From Gnetum montanum (Eukaryota; Streptophyta; Gnetopsida; Gnetales; Gnetaceae), in assembly GCA_015680685.1 (NCBI GenBank), contig MNCI01037977.1, positions 359,262 through 423,261 of the forward strand: a stretch of DNA of 64,000 bases. Reading direction: 5' to 3'. Shown one piece after another: positions 61,001 through 62,909 of the stretch; the first letter of the stretch is position 1; every line of letters begins with the position of its first letter. The translations under genes were made by a program, and so were the position numbers. The notes below the pieces were generated by a model. The model was not told the DNA's origin. It did not search any database and worked only from the letters and a program-made list of their open reading frames with translations.

Positions 61001-62909
61001 ACACAAAAATATGATATTCATCTTCAATGCCATTTGTATTGTATAGTAGGTATCCTAATTTTTCACAAAAAATTTTTAACCATCTACCTGTTTCAACTCT
61101 TAGATGATGAGATTCCATGCATGCTCTGCTAATTGTGTATCATAAATGATGAAGGCTAACAGTAGATAAATAGTTTGTCTTTGAATTAAAGCTTCCCCTA
61201 ATACTATTCAACTAGAAATGTTTTTTCCTGCTACATTTTCTTAAAGTTTTTGAAATACTGCTTATTTTACCAATTTGCAAACTTGGTTAGGATAGGAATA
61301 AAGAATGTACTCTTTAATATTCCATTTAGTAAACCATAGAACCCCCTCATGAAGCCATCCTTTATCATGGGTTCTCATCAACACTTTTTTGGAGTATTTA
61401 TCGAATGAAGATGCAAAAATATTATGAATATAGGTTATAAACTGACAAATAGCTTCAACTTCTAAGGGAATCATCTTTTCTTCAAGAATCATAATATCAT
61501 ATTTTATCTATCTCTTTCCGTTAAATTCATAAAGTAGGAAAAGCTTCTAAATTTCTTCCATCTAGTTCCAATATAACCTTATTGGATACAAAATTCAGAA
61601 GAATATAACCGTAACTAACGAATGAATGAATAGGATAGAATTGAAATGAAGAAATATTATTTGAATATCTTGCACATAAGAATATTATGGAGGAACCAGG
61701 CTTTGTCTCATATTTTTCAACAACAGAAATTGCTTGTCACCTTTTTATGAATTGCCTGTTTATTCAGGATATTTGGAATGAGTTCAAGTAAAGTGTCAAG
61801 AGGTCACCACCTAAGGCTAATTCTGGGAATGATTTTTTGTTGGCTTAGCAACAATATCATTATAGAGGACAACAAGGTAAGGTGTGAATAGCACTTCTAT
61901 GGTTTATTAGGTTTGTCGTATGGCAGGAACAAAATTTTAAAGTCTTTGAGCAAAGGTCAAGAAGCCCAGCTTCAGTGTGGATTGCTGCTTTGGCTCTTTG
62001 AAAGGATACTGCATTCAGAGGAATTATAATTGGAAAAATGTTGTTTAGTTATATCTCCAAAAGAGCAATATCAATGGTAGTTTATATGTTATTTTGTTTG
62101 TTTATTCTTTCAATGGAAGTATCTTTTTGTGACCCAGCTACTATAGATCCAGGATGTCGGGGATGTCCATATAATTACAAAAGAAATTTATTTGAATACT
62201 AGTTAGAACTGACGATGTTAGGTGGAAACCAATTTCCTTAGAGGGAACGGAAGATGCATCAGTACAACATGTTGAGAATTATTACCATATATAGCTCCAA
62301 TCTCACTATCCACGATCTCTTCCACTGAAATATAACCACTGAGTTCATTTTCTACGCCTTAGTTTCAATTTCATTGTATTCTCTTGTGCCTCTGTGACGT
62401 AATTGAGAATAAAACATGGTACAAATTACAAAACTATACAAAGTCTTGTGTTGGCGAAATTTTTTTTTTTTTAAGTAAAAACAGTCAAACAATAATAGTC
62501 GTAAAATATGCGCAATAGCTGTCATTATTCAAATGATTCCACATATAGTATCATGTGATGGTGATGGTGAATAGGGTTTCTCTTCAACTACTAATACATA
62601 GCTCTGATAGAGATGTTGCCGCGAATTGAGCTCTTGCAATCAAAATGCATTTCGAGCTAACGTTCTATTCAGAAAAGATTTTATGCATATCAATTGCAGC
62701 AAGGGCTTGAATAAATTTAGAAACGTCCGTTGCAATCATACCAAATAATGAGAAACATCGGCAGGAAGACGCGGCGGAGAAATGTGAGCACACTTAGTGC
62801 ATAAGGAGCTGCCACATGAGATATCATCGCGCAGATATACTTCCTGCAAAGCAATTCCCACGGAGTTTGCTTTCCTCCGAACTTTGAACTTACGCTGGAC
62901 CTGCAACAT
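3855..62909 (-). CDS. DIS3L: DIS3L-type 3'-5' exoribonuclease (RNase II/RNB family), 25 exons, 3' end outside window
   Basis: Exosome-type nuclease gene: 25 minus-strand exons joined by GT-AG introns give an uninterrupted 880-residue frame (2640 nt). Visible order: CR3-like motif C-x4-C-x2-C near residues 32-40, PIN-like domain about 50-210, OB/cold-shock folds about 240-520, RNB from about 545 with [12 protein letters not shown] (all four metal-binding Asp present) and later [11 protein letters not shown]. The human DIS3L protein is about 1050 residues, so roughly 170-200 residues (RNB end, S1) should lie left of position 1. DIS3L-like signatures rather than RRP44A-like: [42 protein letters not shown]. 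Known family role: processive 3'-5' RNA decay with the exosome, cytoplasmic for animal DIS3L. The RNB-family call is very secure; the DIS3L subfamily call rests on remembered family sequences. Introns make up over 95% of the span. Confidence 0.9.
4925..4992 (-). CDS. DIS3L: DIS3L-like exon 24 (RNB)
   Basis: 68 nt, acceptor AACAG, donor GTAAGT. Encodes [20 protein letters not shown], matching A.YFSTG.....FHHYGLAL, just before the RNB signature in exon 25. Confidence 0.95.
4993..7678. other. Intron 23, with unidentified plus-strand frame at 5938-6210
   Basis: 2.7-kb intron. A 90-residue plus-strand frame (5938-6210) begins [20 protein letters not shown] and contains a charged helix with [13 protein letters not shown]. 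It has no recognised homologue and could be a transposon or captured-gene remnant. A minus-strand frame near 6800-7020 is acidic with similar status. Nothing else is identifiable. Confidence 0.35.
7679..7717 (-). CDS. DIS3L: DIS3L-like exon 23 (RNB)
   Basis: 39-nt micro-exon, phase 0 both sides, acceptor GGCAG, donor GTAAGC. Encodes [13 protein letters not shown], matching N.LLRSMATQAMS. Without it the frame of exons 22 and 24 would lose a conserved helix. Confidence 0.9.
7718..9300. other. Intron 22 left part, nothing recognised
   Basis: AT-rich intronic DNA without a recognisable domain on either strand. The short open frames look like chance. Confidence 0.5.
9300..10400 (-). mobile_element. 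LINE ORF2 C-terminal fragment
   Basis: Minus strand, in order: thumb region with [20 protein letters not shown] (about 10390-10330) and [12 protein letters not shown] (about 10200), then a zf-RVT-type tail with [10 protein letters not shown] (about 9900), then [18 protein letters not shown] near 9410-9460, which recurs in the elements at 42350-42480 and 44660-44800. Stops and frame shifts throughout. It abuts a plus-strand LINE head-to-head at about 10420. Confidence 0.7.
11966..12515 (+). pseudogene. LINE endonuclease domain (APE-type), broken
   Basis: Begins [11 protein letters not shown], continues [13 protein letters not shown] with the catalytic Glu of QETKL, then ARGLVVLSK and [14 protein letters not shown]. 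This is the usual order in plant L1 ORF2. At least three in-frame stops (TAG) interrupt it. It would nick target DNA for reverse transcription if intact. Confidence 0.8.
12965..13430 (+). pseudogene. LINE reverse transcriptase, N-terminal half only
   Basis: Reads [20 protein letters not shown], then [41 protein letters not shown] and [13 protein letters not shown]. These are reverse-transcriptase blocks 0-A of plant L1 LINEs. A stop follows and blocks B-E are absent. Confidence 0.88.
15118..15492 (+). mobile_element. 5'-truncated LINE tail with 16-bp target-site duplications
   Basis: Insertion 15137-15476 is flanked by AAATTTCAAATTCTCT (15121-15136) and AAATTTCAAATACTCT (15477-15492), 15 of 16 matching. 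It ends ATAAACCCGAACTCTTTCTC followed by poly(A). A 9-base N gap at 15278-15286 sits next to a C run. Confidence 0.9.
15595..15880 (+). pseudogene. Acidic reading-frame fragment, unidentified
   Basis: One frame reads [20 protein letters not shown] and then breaks; a shifted frame continues [36 protein letters not shown] and [14 protein letters not shown]. Amino-acid composition is too biased and ordered for chance, and the change of frame implies a frameshift or a missed splice. It is plus strand inside a minus-strand intron. Not recognised; possibly a transposon or captured-gene fragment. Confidence 0.45.
15949..16260 (-). mobile_element. LINE (RTE-like) C-terminal fragment
   Basis: Minus-strand frame reads [20 protein letters not shown] then [17 protein letters not shown]. 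The KLGVAPI.DK..E..LRWFGHV.RR pattern marks the end of RTE-type reverse transcriptases common in plants. Truncated at both ends. Confidence 0.7.
16300..17168. other. Intron 22 right part, nothing recognised
   Basis: No coding domain identified; AT-rich until about 16850, then more GC-rich near 16850-17060 without recognisable homology. Confidence 0.4.
17169..17222 (-). CDS. DIS3L: DIS3L-like exon 22 (RNB)
   Basis: 54 nt, phase 0 both sides, acceptor TTCCAG, donor GTAAGT. Encodes [18 protein letters not shown], matching TLADSLD.A, followed by the 9.45-kb intron 22. Confidence 0.93.
17317..17361 (-). CDS. DIS3L: DIS3L-like exon 21 (RNB)
   Basis: 45 nt, phase 0 both sides, acceptor GTCAG, donor GTAAGA. 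Encodes [15 protein letters not shown], matching the L.ECAKA.GF.IDT.SNK segment. Confidence 0.93.
17492..17564 (-). CDS. DIS3L: DIS3L-like exon 20 (RNB)
   Basis: 73 nt, acceptor TTCAG, donor GTATTT. Encodes [20 protein letters not shown], matching FP..ALLR.HP.P....F, the conserved LLR.H motif of the family. Confidence 0.95.
17565..18824. other. Intron 19, nothing recognised
   Basis: 1.26-kb AT-rich intron, no domain and no repeat seen. The short introns 20 (17362-17491), 21 (17223-17316) and 18 (18890-18979) nearby are free of mobile elements. Confidence 0.5.
18825..18889 (-). CDS. DIS3L: DIS3L-like exon 19 (RNB)
   Basis: 65 nt, acceptor TTGCAG, donor GTATGA. Encodes [20 protein letters not shown], the V.E.MILAN..VA.KI helix common to RNB enzymes. 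Separated from exon 18 by only 90 bp. Confidence 0.95.
18980..19096 (-). CDS. DIS3L: DIS3L-like exon 18 (RNB)
   Basis: 39 codons, phase 0 both sides, acceptor AACAG, donor GTAAGT. Encodes [20 protein letters not shown], the R..R...GALEL...E strand of RNB, followed by a lysine-rich turn TKKGLP. Confidence 0.95.
19790..19915 (-). CDS. DIS3L: DIS3L-like exon 17 (RNB)
   Basis: 42 codons, phase 0 both sides, acceptor TTTCAG, donor GTGCAT. Encodes [13 protein letters not shown], a variable acidic loop, then [14 protein letters not shown], matching the YEAAQELLDG...L..L..IA segment. Confidence 0.95.
20979..21111 (-). CDS. DIS3L: DIS3L-like exon 16 (RNB)
   Basis: 133 nt, acceptor GTGCAG, donor GTTTTC. 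Encodes [20 protein letters not shown] and [23 protein letters not shown] is DIS3L-like; DIS3/RRP44A has a TKS.I.S pattern at this site. Confidence 0.97.
21218..21461. repeat. Inverted-repeat (foldback) sequence in intron 15
   Basis: GGATCTATTGGACCAG (21269-21284) and CTGGTCCAACAGATCC (21446-21461) are inverted copies with one mismatch, 161 bp apart, each near a GAAACTGA box. Related GGATCTATTGG motifs occur near 37966 and 60848, suggesting a dispersed small element. Confidence 0.55.
22445..22700 (-). pseudogene. LINE C-terminal domain of unknown function
   Basis: Frame reads [20 protein letters not shown], then [40 protein letters not shown] and [10 protein letters not shown]. Two other copies in the window preserve the same pattern. 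It follows zf-RVT and a charged coiled coil. No known domain recognised. Confidence 0.6.
23650..24240 (-). pseudogene. LINE reverse transcriptase with degraded catalytic box
   Basis: Reads [57 protein letters not shown] and GLHQGDPLS, the usual A-B blocks, then HYVDNMILV where FADD is expected. A stop separates the B and C blocks. Nonfunctional. Confidence 0.88.
26254..27106 (-). repeat. LTR (3' in element orientation)
   Basis: 853 bp, pair of the LTR at 34605. The element-side terminal base at 27106 has changed, giving CGATG instead of TGATG. Visible substitutions and an extra stretch near 26660 show that the insertion is not recent. Confidence 0.9.
27300..30100 (-). pseudogene. Second ORF: Transposase_32-like domain plus long coiled coil
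   Basis: Begins MAPKRGQ at about 30092, just after an AG acceptor-like site. Includes [20 protein letters not shown] (29660 region), then [15 protein letters not shown] and [19 protein letters not shown], resembling the plant transposon-associated Transposase_32 family. Coiled-coil-like sequence follows to about 27400. About ten in-frame TAG/TGA stops, several where Trp would be expected. Function in retroelements is unknown. Confidence 0.6.
30110..30725 (-). promoter_or_regulatory. Internal LTR-like promoter before the second ORF
   Basis: In element orientation it carries ATATCG palindromes (30629-30700), a TATATATA stretch (about 30608-30617), a leader, and a possible intron end TTTACAG immediately before the ATG of the second ORF. 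Composition mimics the U3 of the LTRs but sequence differs. Could be a nested LTR remnant. Confidence 0.45.
30726..32460. other. Interior of LTR element without recognised coding domain
   Basis: Where pol would be expected after gag, no reverse-transcriptase, integrase or protease motif is seen on either strand. Short frames, for example 31302-31550 minus with a basic [12 protein letters not shown] stretch, match nothing I know. Confidence 0.55.
32470..34493 (-). pseudogene. gag-like polyprotein of the LTR element
   Basis: Starts near 34490 ([17 protein letters not shown]). A Retrotrans_gag-type domain lies at 33844-33560 with [33 protein letters not shown] and [22 protein letters not shown]-x2-C-x3-H-x4-C knuckle ([13 protein letters not shown]) is at 32993-33031, then a Pro/Ser/His-rich tail. 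Several frame breaks. A 5-base N gap (34249-34253) lies beside a run of 12 C in the N-terminal part. Role: capsid assembly and RNA packaging. Confidence 0.8.
34583..34604 (-). other. Primer binding site (tRNA-Asp type, mutated)
   Basis: Directly inside the 5' LTR the minus strand reads TGGCGTTGTTGCCGGGG. The tRNA-Asp primer site used by many plant gypsy elements is TGGCGCCGTTGCCGGGG; the two differences are C-to-T changes. Confidence 0.8.
34605..35446 (-). repeat. LTR (5' in element orientation)
   Basis: 842 bp, TGATG...CATCA type. In element orientation it opens with clustered CGATATCG-like palindromes (35381-35422) followed by TATAAATA (35341-35348). Highly similar along its length to 26254-27106. 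Confidence 0.9.
35447..35945 (-). mobile_element. 5' part of the split LINE (ORF1 N-terminus)
   Basis: Continuation of the LINE at 22016-26253. The minus frame has an Asp/Gly-rich start ([20 protein letters not shown]) and, adjoining the LTR insertion, [19 protein letters not shown], which runs in frame into [15 protein letters not shown] on the other side at 26253. The exact 5' end is uncertain. Confidence 0.7.
36629..36759 (-). CDS. DIS3L: DIS3L-like exon 15 (RNB)
   Basis: 131 nt, acceptor CATAG, donor GTACAT. Encodes [20 protein letters not shown] then TRATTVYL and YHMLPSIL, the RNB core. It is isolated between a 9.0-kb intron (14) and a 15.5-kb intron (15), both full of retroelements. 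Confidence 0.97.
38757..40571 (+). mobile_element. Small LTR-like element inserted in the copia remnant
   Basis: Direct repeats 38757-39068 and 40286-40571 share start (ATAGCAATG) and end (CCCAAACA) and the middle AATTGGAGAATATGTCT. The interior has TGGTATCAAAGC at about 39117, close to the initiator-Met primer site TGGTATCAGAGC, but some 50 bp inside the repeat end. No coding domain. Probably a TRIM-like non-autonomous element. Confidence 0.6.
39750..40190. repeat. Degenerate minisatellite, period about 38 bp
   Basis: About eleven units, each with a core like GCAAGACAAGTTGTTCTTGT; cores fall near 39788, 39826, 39865, 39903, 39938, 39975, 40014 and 40050. It forms much of the interior of the small LTR-like element. 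Confidence 0.7.
41400..43825 (+). mobile_element. 5'-truncated LINE with long C-terminal extension
   Basis: Starts within zf-RVT ([14 protein letters not shown] about 41905-41950), then an extension, including a [14 protein letters not shown] block at about 42365-42420, charged coiled coil 42850-43230, and the C-terminal domain 43232-43480 ([18 protein letters not shown]). The 3' region ends near 43820 after a C run at 43697-43710. Multiple stops. Confidence 0.72.
43830..45420 (-). mobile_element. 5'-truncated LINE, tail-to-tail with the previous copy
   Basis: Minus strand: zf-RVT tail [16 protein letters not shown] (about 45230-45180), then [37 protein letters not shown] (44800-44680), a charged coiled coil (44400-44170) and a 3' end near 43830. 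The start AAGAGTTCAGGTCATTGTATTA on the plus strand resembles the 3' end of the LINE at 22095, so both belong to one family. Confidence 0.75.
45783..45855 (-). CDS. DIS3L: DIS3L-like exon 14 (RNB catalytic loop)
   Basis: 73 nt, acceptor TGCAG, donor GTGTTA. Encodes [19 protein letters not shown]. The four aspartates equivalent to human DIS3 D479, D485, D487 and D488 are all present, so exonuclease activity is expected. Confidence 0.97.
46311..47121 (+). mobile_element. Solo LTR
   Basis: 811 bp, TGATG...CATCA, plus orientation. U3 carries stacked GATATCGCATACGCGATATT palindromes (46318-46395), TATAAATA at 46406-46413, and the same 3' end (GGTACCTCGCCACTCATCA) as the LTRs at 26254 and 34605. 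No paired copy nearby. Flanks GCCTA and ACCTC match 3 of 5. Confidence 0.82.
47122..48487. other. Intron 13 right part, nothing recognised
   Basis: AT-rich; no domain or repeat identified between the solo LTR and exon 13. Confidence 0.5.
48488..48592 (-). CDS. DIS3L: DIS3L-like exon 13 (linker to RNB)
   Basis: 105 nt, acceptor TTGCAG, donor GTGAGG. Encodes [20 protein letters not shown] and [10 protein letters not shown]. The closest match recalled is [20 protein letters not shown] of animal DIS3L, one of the clearest subfamily signatures in the gene. Confidence 0.95.
48676..48869 (-). CDS. DIS3L: DIS3L-like exon 12 (second cold-shock domain)
   Basis: 194 nt, acceptor TGTAG, donor GTGAGT. 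Encodes VRVASRQ, then [20 protein letters not shown] and [20 protein letters not shown]. Matches the RVVVRIDSW....YPNGH..R.LG.IGD...E...IL.EN block of DIS3L very closely. Confidence 0.95.
49002..49047 (-). CDS. DIS3L: DIS3L-like exon 11
   Basis: 46-nt micro-exon, acceptor ATCAG, donor GTATTT. Encodes [16 protein letters not shown], aligning with K.LVTP.DYRIPKI. It starts exactly in the phase left by exon 10. Confidence 0.88.
49048..50039. other. Intron 10 left part, nothing recognised
   Basis: No domain or strong repeat seen. A short open stretch reading ADWRSPLK near 49117-49145 is not needed by the protein alignment or phase. Confidence 0.45.
50050..50165. repeat. Foldback repeat
   Basis: AAGATCTGAAGTACAATG (50062-50079) pairs with CATTGTACTTCAAATCTT (50135-50152), 17 of 18 complementary, with weaker pairing continuing outward. 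MITE-like or an inverted LINE-tail pair. Confidence 0.7.
50771..50933 (+). mobile_element. Very short LINE tail with 14-bp target-site duplications
   Basis: Insertion 50785-50919 lies between perfect copies of CTTTTTACTGCAAG (50771-50784 and 50920-50933). It ends TTTAATCCCGAACATTCTCT plus poly(A), the same tail consensus as 15430-15476 and 53960-53990. Confidence 0.9.
50940..51760 (-). mobile_element. LINE ORF2 C-terminal fragment (zf-RVT)
   Basis: The minus strand carries [18 protein letters not shown] near 51670-51610 and a zf-RVT zinc motif [18 protein letters not shown] near 51215-51160. Frames are broken; the fragment has no clear ends. Confidence 0.62.
51765..52015 (+). mobile_element. 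RTE-like LINE C-terminal fragment
   Basis: The plus strand has [11 protein letters not shown], then after a one-base frame change [20 protein letters not shown] and [11 protein letters not shown]. The RWFGHV.R.P pattern identifies the element type; the frameshift shows decay. Confidence 0.65.
52020..52783. other. Intron 10 right part, nothing recognised
   Basis: AT-rich spacer between mobile-element debris and exon 10, no domain seen. Confidence 0.5.
52784..53073 (-). CDS. DIS3L: DIS3L-like exon 10 (OB folds, longest exon)
   Basis: 290 nt (96 codons plus 2 nt), acceptor GACAG, donor GTATAA. Carries a variable insert rich in Asp and Glu, then [18 protein letters not shown], matching GRVVGI.Q.NWR.Y.V in the second cold-shock domain. 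Confidence 0.92.
53628..53712 (-). CDS. DIS3L: DIS3L-like exon 9 (first OB fold)
   Basis: 85 nt, acceptor ACTCAG, donor GTATGT. Encodes [20 protein letters not shown] then VA, matching the ILI.G...RNR.IHGD.V.V strand-loop of DIS3 family OB folds. Confidence 0.92.
53849..54010 (+). mobile_element. Short LINE tail with probable target-site duplication in intron 8
   Basis: Insert about 53863-53996 ends AGAATCCCGAATACTTTCTC plus poly(A). Flanks ACATAAGATTTTT (near 53849) and ATATAAGATTTTT (near 53995) are near-identical. Its 3' flank lies only about 16 bp from the donor site of exon 8. Confidence 0.75.
54027..54123 (-). CDS. DIS3L: DIS3L-like exon 8 (first OB fold)
   Basis: 97 nt, acceptor TTTCAG, donor GTTCCA. 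Encodes [20 protein letters not shown] and then AFVRP, matching EAGIKSGRYIQGIL...AFVR of DIS3L. The intron just downstream (53713-54026) carries a short LINE tail at 53863-53996. Confidence 0.92.
54207..54312 (-). CDS. DIS3L: DIS3L-like exon 7 (linker to first OB fold)
   Basis: 106 nt, acceptor AATAG, donor GTGATA, ends one base into a Gly codon. Contains an acidic, poorly conserved linker ([12 protein letters not shown]) and then YQEHLT, the equivalent of the YPEHLP motif that opens the first OB fold. Confidence 0.88.
54531..54605 (-). CDS. DIS3L: DIS3L-like exon 6 (PIN C-terminal helix)
   Basis: 25 codons, phase 0 both sides, acceptor TTCAG, donor GTTTGC. Encodes [20 protein letters not shown], matching the ITF.NYLDNFWPDL segment of DIS3L that closes the PIN fold. 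Confidence 0.9.
54606..55438. other. Intron 5, nothing recognised
   Basis: AT-rich. A short TAATCTCTTTTTACTTGTTCAA stretch near 55280 resembles LINE tails; otherwise nothing identified. Confidence 0.4.
55439..55587 (-). CDS. DIS3L: DIS3L-like exon 5 (PIN domain, altered active site)
   Basis: 149 nt, acceptor TTCCAG, donor GTACTT. Encodes [12 protein letters not shown] then [14 protein letters not shown], matching the ..AA.WY..H......I.V.T.D strand of PIN. Where active DIS3 has the metal-binding aspartates of NDRNDRAI and TND, this protein has GIECAGAW and MSG, so the PIN nuclease is probably inactive, as in animal DIS3L. Confidence 0.9.
55913..56007 (-). CDS. DIS3L: DIS3L-like exon 4 (PIN domain)
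   Basis: 95 nt, acceptor TGTCAG, donor GTACTG. Completes an Arg codon, then encodes [20 protein letters not shown] and onward to LLKE. This is the least conserved PIN exon. The acceptor was chosen over two nearby AGs because it alone keeps the phase inherited from exon 3 and gives the family pattern LR.LFSD. Confidence 0.8.
56540..56966. repeat. Array of imperfect ACCACGA/TCGTGGT palindromes
   Basis: More than fifteen degenerate copies of ACCA(C/T)(A/G)A and its complement TTGTGGT or TCGTGGT, often facing each other as in ACCACGAGTCATGGT at 56540. Spacing is irregular. Located in intron 3; no coding content. Confidence 0.65.
58100..58831 (+). mobile_element. Diverged LTR-like block
   Basis: Same layout as the solo LTR at 46311: ACGATATCAT/GATATTGT palindromes at 58126-58150, TATAAATA at 58200-58207, then a region similar in order (TTTATTTGAGTGG, TTGGTAATCC, CATATACCTCACTAA). 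End points are approximate. Confidence 0.6.
59038..59078 (-). CDS. DIS3L: DIS3L-like exon 3 (PIN domain)
   Basis: 41-nt micro-exon (acceptor AATAG, donor GTGCG), ending two bases into a codon. Encodes [13 protein letters not shown], matching the basic V.....R.YN.LR segment after the PIN glutamate in DIS3 and DIS3L. Found by homology and confirmed because phase and frame close with both neighbours. Confidence 0.85.
59825..59917 (-). CDS. DIS3L: DIS3L-like exon 2 (PIN domain start)
   Basis: 31 codons, phase 0 on both sides, acceptor CTCAG, donor GTATTT. Begins [20 protein letters not shown], aligning with the IPD...LE.L.FPELKG start of animal DIS3L PIN. The first PIN aspartate (PD) and the glutamate of LSE are present. 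Residues 57-87 of the protein. Confidence 0.9.
59918..60870. other. Intron 1 left part
   Basis: AT-rich; a GAAACTGAAATATTATTATG ... GGATCTATTGGAC motif at 60813-60860 belongs to the dispersed repeat described at 21218. Nothing else recognised. Confidence 0.4.
60880..61115 (-). mobile_element. Non-LTR retrotransposon C-terminal fragment (IEDEYH type)
   Basis: The minus frame, broken by one TAG, reads [46 protein letters not shown] and [12 protein letters not shown]. This R.ETGRW......C....IEDE.HF...CP....R layout is the terminal zinc region of some reverse transcriptases best known from animals. Both ends are lost. Confidence 0.55.
61690..62010 (+). mobile_element. LINE zf-RVT C-terminal fragment
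   Basis: The plus frame reads [20 protein letters not shown] and then [20 protein letters not shown], the HLF..C.F...IW...W...W..RN...F pattern downstream of plant LINE reverse transcriptase. Contains stops. Confidence 0.6.
62742..62909 (-). CDS. DIS3L: DIS3L-like exon 1 (start, CR3 motif)
   Basis: 56 codons, phase 0 end, donor GTATGA. The start MLQ was chosen because DIS3-family proteins typically begin MLQ about 25 residues before a YLRDD/HYLR block; here YLRDDISCG follows. The motif C-G-S-S-L-C-T-K-C fits the CR3 element that contacts PIN. The frame stays open upstream to another ATG at 63042-63044, giving a possible 45-residue hydrophobic extension that the family does not support. The exon ends at HYL, and the next exon continues IPD. 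Confidence 0.88.
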
